Source: Kaistella yonginensis (GTDB lineage: Bacteria; Bacteroidota; Bacteroidia; Flavobacteriales; Weeksellaceae). Taken from it: a stretch of 64,000 bases of DNA. This document shows positions 18,801 through 29,500 of this stretch, one piece after another (within the stretch, counting starts at the first letter, position 1; each line of letters begins with the position of its first letter). The stretch is taken from NCBI RefSeq assembly GCF_030409525.1, contig NZ_JAUFQB010000016.1, positions 1-64,000 of the forward strand, given 5' to 3'. Made by a program: the position numbers and the translations under genes. Below the pieces are notes generated by a model, which did not search any database, was not told the origin of the DNA, and worked only from the letters and a program-made list of their open reading frames with translations.

Positions 18801-21800
18801 TATAATCTGCAAACAAGTCATATTCATCAGGAAAATATGTTTCTATTTCCTCAATATATTTATCATCCCCAATTCCAGAATCTGAGGGGATAGAGTGTGT
18901 CACCAAATCCTGATAAGCATTATAATCAAAGTTGATTCTCACAAAGGTTTTGTCATCACCTTCAATTTCGGCATATTTTTCCTGTTCAAATTCAGAAGTA
19001 AACATTAAAGGTTTTTCTGGTAAAATAAGCCACGTTTTTATATCCGAAGGCGGAAGCAAAGTATTTTTAGGCTTTATTGTAGTGCTAATATTACTGCTGA
19101 AATTACTAGATCTCGCTCTTGAGAATATATTAATACTATAAGTAGAATAATAATAATCCCCAGTCATTGTTTGCCGATGCACGTACAAAGGATCCCAAAA
19201 ATTTTCTGGTAGGATAATCGGTACAGTTTCAAAATTAGATAGTTGTCCATCTGATCCAACATTTTTATAAGCTATATCGTGTGAAAGTTCAGGCTTTTTC
19301 CAAGTGAGCAAACTATTACCAGCACTCCCTATTTTATATTCTAAACCTGCGTATATAGGAGGCGAATAAAGTGATGCATCCCAAGAACTCGCACTTGAAA
19401 AAAACGAAGGATTTATTTCTGCTGACGGTAGAGGTTTACTGATGATACTGATCATCCTATTTTTACCGTCAAAAGTATACCCTTCATCATCATAAAACAC
19501 CGGAATATCTTCATTAGGTTTATTAGGAATACCTTTATAAAGTTCGGCTATTTCTATAGGTATTGGCAAACGCTCTGTATCGCAAGATGTTGGCAAAGAC
19601 ATCGAAAGAAGTTGAGATGGTTTTGGTTTGCTTTCGTCTAATGGATCTTTTAAAGTTTTATATTCAGTTAAATAAATAAAATCATCTGCAGAATTTGCCT
19701 CTTCAATGTTATCTAAAATACCCAAACCAAGTAATCGCGCAATGTGATAATCCAATGCAGCTATTTGAAGTAAATCCAAATAAGAAATCTTGGTGGTACC
19801 ATTCTCCTCATTCGGATCTGTAGTTTCTGTAATTATTTCACCATTAGGAGCCGAAAAATTTATATCCAAATAATCTTCAGCTCTTGGATTATCTGCAAAA
19901 GTACTTAAAGAAAGATATTTTTCAATCAGTTCCCGTATTCCTCTTTTGGGATCACTCACACTACGAGAAGTATAATTCCACTTATCAACATAGTTTTGCT
20001 TTCTAACAAATTCTCCCTCATTATAACGAAGCCATTTTCCGTTAATATTACCTAAAATAAGATTAAGGGTCTTAATGTTAGTTGTTGTTGTAAGCGCATA
20101 ATTCCCATAATCCTGCCATGCATTCCAATACGAAGCAGATGATATAAAATCACTATAAAATTCAAAATCAAATTGATGAATTTTAGTTCCCTGTTTTTTA
20201 AATCGAATACTTCTTCCATTTTCTACCAAAATTTTTGCTCCCCGAACTTCCGCAGGAGTCATTTTTTTTCGGTAAGATAAAAATTTAGAAACAATGGGTT
20301 TGTTTTCTTCCACAGAAAGAACCTCTAAATATAAATCACCAGTAAATAATTTATTGGTAAGAGGAGAAACCCTAAAAAACAAGTCATTTTTACTTTCGAT
20401 TTCAATAATATTTTCACCATAAGCTTCTATAAATCCAAAAGGATCTCTAAAAGGGTCTATCATTGCTATTACATCATTATATCTAAATTTATTTCTGAAA
20501 TACACATAAATATTTTTTTCATTTACTACAAACTTTGCCGAAGTATCATCATTGTTTGAAATAGGAACATCTAATTTGTATAGCCAATAATAACCAGAAT
20601 TATTTACTATATGGGGCTTTTCAGTTAAATCTAAGTGCAATCTTACTCTTACGTTATCTGTATACGGAACTCTGTAAGCATTTACATAATCATTAGGTTT
20701 ATTAAAATTATATTCGTTTGTAGCCATATCACCTTTCGGTAAATGTTTATTTCCTAAATTACCGCCAAACAACCAGCGTAATTGAATTCCTTTTGGACTG
20801 TCTATCCCTTTTGAGCCAACCGCTTGTAAAGCAAAACTTGGAGATTGCAATGAAGTATTATAATTTACATCTACTTGAACGCCATTATTAAATACTTCAA
20901 AATCTAAAAGGAAAGGAACTGTGTTTTTTACATCACCTATATTAATGTAATGGTAAAAATGACCAAAATCCGTAGGTACCGAAGATAAAGGGTTTAATTC
21001 AATTTCAATTGTTTCACTCATTCCTGGCTCAATGGAAATGTCATTTACCGTCTGAAAAACAAGTCCAGCAATATCATCTACATCATTGTGAATAATTGTA
21101 TGTGCCTCTAATGTAAATGGTTTGACTAAGCTGTTGTTTTGAATGGTAATGACCCCCTTAATCCTGTCAGTTACCATAGTGTTTTTGATGAAGCGAGGGA
21201 ATCGAAACTCTGAATTGGTAAGTTCGACATCTAGCACATCTTCAATCACCGTAAAAGGAATATTGTAAGTATTTGGTGTAATTTCAGGTGTTAGATCGAT
21301 TGGGCATGTAAAATTGCCTATAGCTTCGCCGGCTTTAGTTACAACTATTTCAACTTCTTTTTCTTCACCAGGTTTTAGTGTAACGGAAGGTCTAGTTTTA
21401 AATTGTAATCCATCAATATCAGCACCTAAAATTGTATTGCCAAGAGTAATTTCACGAGATTGTGTGAAGTTTTTTATTTTCATTTTCCCTATGAACCGCG
21501 GAAATTGGCGAGGGTAGTTATATCCTTGTATGAAAATAAGGGGTTGTTGAATATCAAGTTTTGTGATTTGGATATCGAGCGGTTCGTCAACCACATGAAA
21601 AACTATTTCATATTCATTGAGATTAATGATATTATATTGCTGATTTGACAGAACAATTTCATGTCGAAAATCACCATTTTCTCTTGGAATATCACATGAA
21701 ACGGTAACGAAGACCGGTAAATTTCCAAGTGGTGGAATACTTACTAATTCTGCCGTTCTAAATTCAAATTTGTTACTTATCTCTTGATAAAGAATAGTTC

Positions 21801-23583
21801 CGGCAGGAATTATCAATACTCGAAGTGGATCATTATTTTTAACAGTGAAACTACCATAAGAATCGGGATTTGGAGTTACAACACTCCCTTTAAAATAAGT
21901 TTTTTCGGATAATAATGAAGATATAATTTCTCCGTTAATAGTATCTTCATTAACCACGAACGGAATCCTGATACTATGTAATAAGTTATCAACAAAAGGA
22001 GATGATATTTCTACTAGAGGTGAAAAAAAACCTGCTTGGATTGGAGTTCCTGATATGAATATTTTAATTATCGCAGAACCATTTGCTGGAATTATCGTGT
22101 TAACATTTTCGGTTTTGAAAGTAACACCTTTTTCTGTGGCAATTACAGTTTTTGCGAATAATGTAGCATCAGAAGTACCCGAATTTGAGATAATTATATC
22201 TCTTACATATGCTTCAGAAATAGGACGATTCCTGATTAATGGATTAACATAAATAGTGGAGGATTCTAATTTGAGGTTGTAATCATAAGTTGGAGGGCAA
22301 GCGTCTGTTTGAGAACTATCTAAGATATTAATTATTGTACAATTAGGAATTGAATAATTAGGATTGTTATTAGCAATTGTAGCAATTATATCTTCATTAA
22401 TTTTCGAAAAACCTGATAAAAAAATATTAAAATTATTGCTTTGAACCGTTTTACAATTAATAAAATTAAGATCACTTTTTATAAAATTAGTATCAAAATT
22501 ACTTTCACTACAAGCAACATAAATACTTGAATCATTAATTGAATTAGTTAAAAATTTATTAAATAATAATTCTCTACTTAATATAACGGACATATCCGCT
22601 TTGTTAATTTTATAAAAAAATTGACTATTAAAAAAATATATAAAGTTCGTATCCTGTCTAATAAATAATTGTCTTTCAAAAAATGAAGTGTGATTCAAAT
22701 CTGATTTATAAATTTTTAATATTTGATCATTAAAAAAATCATATTCAATAAAACAAATTTTATAATACTGATTATCGTTTTCTGTATTATAAACTTTAAA
22801 ATGACCTAGAATTAAAGCCTTATTATTTATTACATTACTTATATTAACAAAACTTAATTCTTTATATGGTTCTTCACCAGAAATATGAATATCATAATTT
22901 TTTAAATTATTAAAATTTTCATCAAATTCACAAAACTTAATTCTCCTGCTATTATTATTTGAATACAAATTTTCTGAAATAACTAAAATTGAATTTACTC
23001 GAGATATAATAGCACTTGGGTAAAACTTAAAATCATTTGTCTTCTTCGAATATAAAACCTCTCCATTTTCATAATTAATTTTGTAAAAATTGAAATACCT
23101 CATGCGTCTAACATCTGTATTGCCATTATAGTATGTCAAATTTTCAAGTATAGATAAAGCTATGTTTCCGTTTTCCAATATATTGACAAAATACTTTGAA
23201 GGAAAACTATCATTGTAATTTTCGTTAGGTATATAATAAGTATAATCATAATACTTTTTCACCCAAATTTTCTCACCACTAGTAGTTATATTTATGAGCC
23301 ATAATTGTCTTTCATTCATTACAACAACTGCCGCTAATAATAAAATTGAGCCATTTTTTTGTATTAAAACATTCTCGAATATTGCTCCATATACATTATT
23401 AAGGTCAAATACTTTCTCCCATAAAATACTCCCATTGTAATCTCGACAGCATATATAAGGTTGTGCTTTTGAATTAATTGTTACCGCTCCAACACTATAA
23501 ACATTAGAATTTATTTCAAGTATTTTTCTAATTGTTGGATAGAGATTTAAAGGGTTATTATATCTTTTTACAAAATTTGACAT
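15880..23583 (-). CDS. Giant multidomain protein, propeller and Ig-like domains
   Basis: 2567 residues, no signal peptide. Residues ~1-430 are repetitive (ILEINSNVYSVGAV, YNGSILWEKV, NGSILLLAAVVV, NGNIALSI), typical of a beta-propeller. Residues ~433-905 hold about four Ig/ASH-like beta sandwiches, each with an N-terminal Pro-Arg-Phe or Pro-Leu-Ile segment, an I-PG/PANG-SAII turn, and a link such as IPFVVNEDTING or IPFTVIEDVLDV. A distinctive SPKGIQLRWLFGGNLGNKHL motif lies at ~925-945. The remaining ~1600 residues are beta-rich with fibronectin-like portions (late HVTLEWN--CYKGIYHLYSM). It follows the 2236-residue gene after 12 bp. Size, lack of export signal and repetitive beta structure suggest a structural or binding component; function unknown. 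Confidence 0.8.
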   Translation of the reverse strand: MSNFVKRYNNPLNLYPTIRKILEINSNVYSVGAVTINSKAQPYICCRDYNGSILWEKVFDLNNVYGAIFENVLIQKNGSILLLAAVVVMNERQLWLINITTSGEKIWVKKYYDYTYYIPNENYNDSFPSKYFVNILENGNIALSILENLTYYNGNTDVRRMRYFNFYKINYENGEVLYSKKTNDFKFYPSAIISRVNSILVISENLYSNNNSRRIKFCEFDENFNNLKNYDIHISGEEPYKELSFVNISNVINNKALILGHFKVYNTENDNQYYKICFIEYDFFNDQILKIYKSDLNHTSFFERQLFIRQDTNFIYFFNSQFFYKINKADMSVILSRELLFNKFLTNSINDSSIYVACSESNFDTNFIKSDLNFINCKTVQSNNFNIFLSGFSKINEDIIATIANNNPNYSIPNCTIINILDSSQTDACPPTYDYNLKLESSTIYVNPLIRNRPISEAYVRDIIISNSGTSDATLFAKTVIATEKGVTFKTENVNTIIPANGSAIIKIFISGTPIQAGFFSPLVEISSPFVDNLLHSIRIPFVVNEDTINGEIISSLLSEKTYFKGSVVTPNPDSYGSFTVKNNDPLRVLIIPAGTILYQEISNKFEFRTAELVSIPPLGNLPVFVTVSCDIPRENGDFRHEIVLSNQQYNIINLNEYEIVFHVVDEPLDIQITKLDIQQPLIFIQGYNYPRQFPRFIGKMKIKNFTQSREITLGNTILGADIDGLQFKTRPSVTLKPGEEKEVEIVVTKAGEAIGNFTCPIDLTPEITPNTYNIPFTVIEDVLDVELTNSEFRFPRFIKNTMVTDRIKGVITIQNNSLVKPFTLEAHTIIHNDVDDIAGLVFQTVNDISIEPGMSETIEIELNPLSSVPTDFGHFYHYINIGDVKNTVPFLLDFEVFNNGVQVDVNYNTSLQSPSFALQAVGSKGIDSPKGIQLRWLFGGNLGNKHLPKGDMATNEYNFNKPNDYVNAYRVPYTDNVRVRLHLDLTEKPHIVNNSGYYWLYKLDVPISNNDDTSAKFVVNEKNIYVYFRNKFRYNDVIAMIDPFRDPFGFIEAYGENIIEIESKNDLFFRVSPLTNKLFTGDLYLEVLSVEENKPIVSKFLSYRKKMTPAEVRGAKILVENGRSIRFKKQGTKIHQFDFEFYSDFISSASYWNAWQDYGNYALTTTTNIKTLNLILGNINGKWLRYNEGEFVRKQNYVDKWNYTSRSVSDPKRGIRELIEKYLSLSTFADNPRAEDYLDINFSAPNGEIITETTDPNEENGTTKISYLDLLQIAALDYHIARLLGLGILDNIEEANSADDFIYLTEYKTLKDPLDESKPKPSQLLSMSLPTSCDTERLPIPIEIAELYKGIPNKPNEDIPVFYDDEGYTFDGKNRMISIISKPLPSAEINPSFFSSASSWDASLYSPPIYAGLEYKIGSAGNSLLTWKKPELSHDIAYKNVGSDGQLSNFETVPIILPENFWDPLYVHRQTMTGDYYYSTYSINIFSRARSSNFSSNISTTIKPKNTLLPPSDIKTWLILPEKPLMFTSEFEQEKYAEIEGDDKTFVRINFDYNAYQDLVTHSIPSDSGIGDDKYIEEIETYFPDEYDLFADYIETYYRKETPKSISARLFEIKADPKDKLCAVFKTMKYHLASTNEDLLSILPQGTTFENFIGSIFLVNNKTYVIKNVEYDTNGLKFTVYKEEVSQAILSGGTIAVNFTSLTLPTTSGNDLFVVMENMQSTIVWGNKYPNLFTVPLNFPIIKREIITSTSENGSVQKYLEKSRGFWTEAEIRQYPESGVHMGMYEIIIRNFGFGESLGITDQGFYELNNGYVRAFRNKNVVGNTFIKSRDVFKVIRTQRLGKSSYILYVYDSEFKFDENGNPVNNLPNEQIQTGSDISINYYPSYFLYLYKNDLHDLTKDSILPTGDHLIKQSIFGFRSVDENNREMDNIPYKSKFSAPSIILGQKIIDPQPPEQPIGSLYATRPDFYGKATYSFTTKFQQKPYGVQFCRTDNNALLSALYESEKVKEIYESLASLGGNKEEFLANRWNNFFDYKYLGAFNHEDGSMPGVYKPYPEVVSDEDNPSPILPYAFPLPDKKEFFEGINKFIKSHNEAFGTNDDLIDFEETPLGTMKLNTSIIEGVDGDGTLLIDFVREVVEYTFVPLTEIPIIYQHIKTFQHPQQNLSYLPLNKKQRVRDDSGYLLKPGLDPNQDPVFDMAPMMTIMDKAENITLFTDFTLNGTTNNLYFYASREIGSQMTMSDLSPVLGPVKLVDSNPAEAPKILSGLTVLENKVLGIQPKIKIEVQSYPEIASIKKINLYRAENRLDAESILSMKQVEQLEISDIEISEMGTWNINDSLEDFDQIPFGDTLFYRVTVEKEIQYADPLPNTDGTPIIITDYVPSQASKILVLLLTETSNPDAPVIESSGIRPMNEDYVNHVTLEWNTTCYKGIYHLYSMSSQGNWKEIARCIVNSTNDKIQLQVYNSNPAPNQEVWENKEIIDIADGKIAIALDTLDPEYLQLLLFDENGNRKYYHFKVVVENTSNMFSIEENILTLFTDDIWNDLQGISSNGTSNGMIIEKTFIIK

Positions 23584-23595
23584 TTGTATTAATTT

Positions 23596-26500
23596 TTATT
23601 GATTAATAATTATTGGTTCAGTAAACACGGTATTTAATCTCTCATCTTCATTGGGAATTCCCGTTTCGTCCTTGACTACGTATTCTCGTTTATTTCCATC
23701 CCAAGTCTTATAAACGAATTGGAATTGGAGTTCTTTCGCAGTGATATTTTTTGTTTCATGCATAACAATAGCCTGTGAATAATCTTTGTTCCAAAGCACT
23801 TTATATTTTGCCCCGGCTCCTTTTGCACCAAGGATTATCAAGGTAGTGACAATGTCTTGTACAACAATTCGTGGATCATTGAATGGCTCTGGATTTCTTA
23901 CAAGTAAGGCTACAACATTATTGTTGGTGCTATTTATAATTTTCAGAAAATCTGTATTTCTTGGTGGATCTAGCGGACTTATTTTTAAAATTCCTTCCAT
24001 CGCTCTGTCAAATTCATGAATGTATTTTTCTCGCAATAGGTCGGTTTCATTATTTGGAGTTTTACCGACCAAAGCATACAAATTATTAACCTGACTGGTC
24101 GTTAAATCTAATCTCACCTCGTATACTGCCTGCCTGCTCTGAATAAGATTTAGGTTTTCATCCCTTTCGTTCAACTGGTAACTCAAGACCTGTTTTCTGA
24201 AGTTTTCGTATCGTGATGTTCTGAAAGCAAACTCATGAACCTTCTGGATTTCTTCATAAACAATTTTTTCACCAACCATTTGATTTTTAATTTCGCCATT
24301 GCCATCAGCATCATAAGCACTGTAAACCATCGCAGTATATAGTTTTTCAGGTTTTAGGTTGGTAAGTGCGACTGTTCTCATTTTTACTGATGGAGAAATT
24401 GGAAACCCAAGTTTGACCTCACAATTAACTGCACCTTGAGTTTCTTGTGCTTCCTCAAGCAAATCTAAATAAGTCTGCACGCTAATAGGAAGTTTTGGGT
24501 CTTTATCATCAGTCCACTCATAAGCAGCTCCGGGAACATCTTCTTCATTCCATCCAATTGGAATTGGATAGGGTATTATTGCTTCCGAAACAGGGTCTTT
24601 AATTATTATAGGCATTTCCATTTTTATGGCACTACGTCCTTTGTAATCACTCCAATCGCTGAACATATGTGAAACATATGCTTTATCAAAGAACAACTCG
24701 ATTTTACACTGTTCATCGCCAAAAAATAGCGGTTTTGACCCCAAAATATTGCCGTCAGGATTAGGATATGAACGTTGATAATCTATATAGGAAAGCAAAG
24801 AGGTCAAAGAAGATTCATCGTCCTTTCTAGTTTTGGTCTCATACGTTTCCGTATTTTCATTGTATTCTTTATACTTTAAATATTCGTCATTCTGTTTATG
24901 AAAATGACCAACAGGTCCCATCGTTTTAAATCCGTAGAAATAATCAAAAACTTTGGAATCAGTACTTCCTCCATCTACTTCATCTTTTAATCTGAAATGC
25001 AACATGAATGTTGTGTCGGGTCTCCAAATTGGCTGAACAGTTTTATTCATAGCTTTAATGGTTTCTTCCATGTCTTCAGTTACTGCCGGCTGACCTGGAA
25101 TGGTTTGTTCATATTCAAATTCTGTCATTGTCCTCCAACTGACCTCCTGAACAGAAGTGGTGCAAACAGAAGTAAAAGGATCTGAATTTTCATTACATCC
25201 GCAATCCGCATAGGTTTCTTCTATTGGCTTCGCCTGCATTTTTTCTATTTGAATAATGGAGTATTTATATTTTCCTAAGTTTCCATTAGTACCTGATTTT
25301 CCGGTTTCACCCGGATCTCCTGGACCATGACCACCGCCATCCCTACTTTCTTCAAACTCACTCAAACACAAATAATCTCCTTTATCTACAATTTTTTTAA
25401 TACCATTCGTTACAAAGCCATAATCCGCAATATCTAATGACAGATTTAAAATGAGAACACTATTTTTATTGAAATCAACATTAATGTTACTGGAATATCC
25501 AATTGTAGTAAGAACATTTAAAAGAGTATTTTCATCATTGATAAAAGATTCTGGTTCCTGAAATACGACATCTACATAATGATTTGCCAAAATACTAAAA
25601 ACAATACTTTTACAATTAACGTCTGAACATGCAGCACTTCTTAAAATTGCAAGTTCGGCATTGAGCGTATCTATTTGAGCAGATTGGGAGGGAGTAAGGA
25701 TAACCATATTACCTTCTCCTGCATTTGCTTCAGCTTCCAACCAAATCGCAGCAATTTCTTGATGAATAGCACTAATTCTATCCTTGTCATTGGTATCCGG
25801 GATAATTTCTATTTTCGAAAAGATTTGTGGTATCACACCATTCTCAACATCACGTTTAGGATTTCCGATTTCTATCTGATGAGCTAATTGTTGTTTTGTA
25901 AAAGAAATTTCATCTACTTGAATATATTTTGGCTTGATGGTATTGCCTTTTACACTCTCATACACTTTGATAATAATTCCTCTTGCATACGTTGTTAAAT
26001 TCAACCTCACTTGAGCCGAATCTTCCGGAAAAGTAATGATAAGATTATCTCCATTACTGAACTCTAATGAATGATCATAATTAAATGGATTAGAAGAATT
26101 TTTTACAACCATCTTCGCATCAGATGTAATCTGAGTAGTATTTCCTTCTTCATCTACTTCAATAGTTTGGGCGTAAGTTCCTTCAATATTGTAATAAGCA
26201 CCACAAATAAGATATGAATTGTAACCTGCCGGTGGAGTATACTCTGTTCCAAAAGGAATATTTAAGAAATTAGAAATATGCCATTGTGTTGCAAGTTGGG
26301 TACAGAACAATGAAGAAGGGGTTATGCCATACTGCTCAGGAATCACCCAGCCAGCTTCTCCAGGATCCATATAAGAAAACGGAGATGTTGCCAGAAGGCG
26401 AATGGAATCATACCGATCTGTATTTTTTTGCCAGTGTCCGATTTTAAGAGCAGTTACATCACTATTTTCTCCCAAAGGAAACAATGCTTCATAAGGATGA

Positions 26501-29500
26501 TAATCAACCCAAGAATCGTCTGTTCGCATTTTAACATTGATACTTTCGATAGAATATTTATGTTTAACTTGTTGCAAGGTAAGATTTCCTTTTACGATAT
26601 TTTTTGGAGGAATAAATTCCATACAATTATTTGCGACACTGGTATGACTGCCAATAATAGCATCAACTAATGCAGAAGGAACTAATCCCTTTTCCATTTT
26701 AATGTCAATAAAGGTATCCATTGGAATGATTGCATCAATAGTTGCTGTAATACGAGGATAAATCGGAGCAGCCCCTATTTCATTTTGAGATACGTTCATC
26801 AGGGTAAGATCAAAAGATTCATTGGTTAACATATGAATTCCTTTCACGGAATCATTTGTACGAACTTGTTTTGCATAATCGGGATTAGACACCGCTTGGT
26901 AAGTTAAAGCGGCAATTGCTGTACGATCAATTGCACCTGGTTTTTGCCACTTGAAAGTAAGAGTAACCTTCAACTTAAAAGTAAACAACCAAGTCACTTT
27001 AACCCTGATATCAATTCTCAATTGTGCAAATATTAAAAATGGTTTTACCATTTCCACACTAAAAAAAATACTTACAGCAAAACTGGCTTGCAGAAACCAG
27101 AAATTAAGTGCAAAACCACCTTCTATATAAAGATAGCCACCAACTTGAGATTTTTCAAAACTAATTTGAGTGCCTACCTCTATCATCACCCACGCCCTTG
27201 CAATATACAAGTCAAAATCGAAACCAACTCTTGCTCCAGCTTCAATTCCGGCAGCCGAAATCATTAAGAATCCTTGAGCCTTAATATTCAATATATCTTT
27301 GAACATTAGTACCGTAATCGGTTTTTCTTTTGTTCCGAAATTAATATACCAAGGTCTTTGATTTTTAAAAAAGAAGCCCGCCTGCATTTCTCCTTTAATG
27401 TCAATAAACCAGCCTGAAGATTTATTAATTTGATAATTTGCCCCTACGCCGAATTCTAAAGAATCATCTCCGATAATTAAAAAAGCATAAAATGGAGGCA
27501 CTCGCTTATCACTTTCTATGAGACCTAAACGGTCGCTGAGAATGGCTAATCCCGCATCAATAGCAAACATATTTGGAATGGAAAGAAGCATCATTGTTCT
27601 CAGTGAAACTATTTTTCCACTGTCCGCAATGGTTGCCATAGAAGCTCCTAAACCTACAGAAAAAGGATTGGTATAACCTTCAGTCTCTAAAGGGTTTCTT
27701 AATTTTTCTTCATTGATTCCAGCTCTATGAGCAACATAATAATCGTACCATGTATTATTTTCTGTAAGACCAGGAACCGCTTTTTTATCTGCTACATATT
27801 TTTTCCCAATAAGACCTTTAAAACCATAAATCCCAATAGGACCCAATGGAATGGGAGTTCCTAGTTCCACCGCAGCGCTTACCAAAAATGATTTATTTTT
27901 AGGATTAAGCTTCATATAAGCTTGTCCTGCGATTTTGGCTTTTGGAATCTTTATTGATACACTACCTCCAAATTCATCACTGAAACCAAGGTCAGGAATA
28001 GTTAATGAACCTTTTATAATAGCAATCGCTTGCTCTTCTGAAGCATTCCCCGGGATAATCAAATCTATTGATAATGTTGAAATATGAAGAAAACGATCCC
28101 CTGTTGGTTTTCCTTCAGTATCTAAATACTCCTCATCATCGACAGTATAAAAGTATTTGATTCCATTACCCATTATGTCTAACCCGATAGGATCTACACT
28201 TAATGCTCCGTCAAAACCGATATAGTTATAGTTCCTTATTTTTCCATCAAATTCTCTCTGTATAGAACCCAAATGTATTCCTGTAACCGACATTTCTACT
28301 GGCCCTAAAGGCAAAGTGAAATTGGTGGGTATAAAACCAATACCACCAGCGATTTCAAATCTCCCGTTGCTGTAAATTCTTATCGCCGGAAGATCAATCT
28401 CTTTTCCTTTGAAAATTCTACCAATCGCACCATCATTAGGGAATTTTAACTTGGTATCTGCTCCAATAAAAAAATCTTTTCCTTCTCTTCCTAATTCTGC
28501 AGTTTGTAAGGTGAGAACAATTTTATCAAACAAACTTATGCTAAGACCAGGCACAAAACTAGCTGTGAGTTTAAAATTTTCACTGCTTTCCCATTCACCG
28601 AGTAATTCTATCCGTGTAGGTTGAGGATTAGCCTCCTCACCAACTTTTTTAAATTTTTTTATTTCTAACGCAGCACGAAGAGAAGATTGAACTACTTGAC
28701 CGTGGTGAAAATCAATATCAAATCTATAAAATCCAAGACGCCATTTTTTAAGATCTTCCTTCTTTTTATCTCCTAGACTAAACCACATTGGTTCGTTATT
28801 TGGAGAAACTGGCAGTAGATTTTTTAAAAACTGGTAATATTCTTGTTCCGTTTTAAATTCTTTTTCTTCATTTGTCACCTTCATTTTGAGCTTAAAAGGA
28901 AACTCAAATTTCATCATGGATGGCGAAGGTAGATCTGTATTCATAAAAAGAACAAGATCCGCATGCTTCGTAATAGTAGTTTCCCGTCCTTGTACTTTCA
29001 AAGGATAAACTAGGTCAAAATAATCCTGGAAATAGTCTACCACCTTCGTCTTACCTTCAACAATTGCTGCCTTGTAAGTAGCCCGTACGGCGATATTCCC
29101 TGAGATACCACCAGTACCTACCAAAAGATTATTGGCAGAAATTCCTATTGTTTGTCCATCTTGTTTTTTGAACCACTTTTTAGGAAGAAAAACTTCGGTG
29201 TATTCCATGTACACTCCCATAAATTCTTTTGGTCTTCCATCAGCATCTGCTTCAGCAATATTCTCTGTGGTACTAAGATCTATTTTAAGATTATTAATAT
29301 CAATAACCAAACCTGTTTTGCCAATACCTGCTGGACAATTAAGATCCAATACCAAATCCATATTATAGCCGAAACCTTTTTCTGTATCTGCATAGAATAA
29401 GGCTTCCCCAAAAAGCAACATAACTTTGTTATCATAACCTTCCGTATTTTCTGGAATTGGCTCTAAAGAAACATCATCATCATCATCACCAATCTTTGTA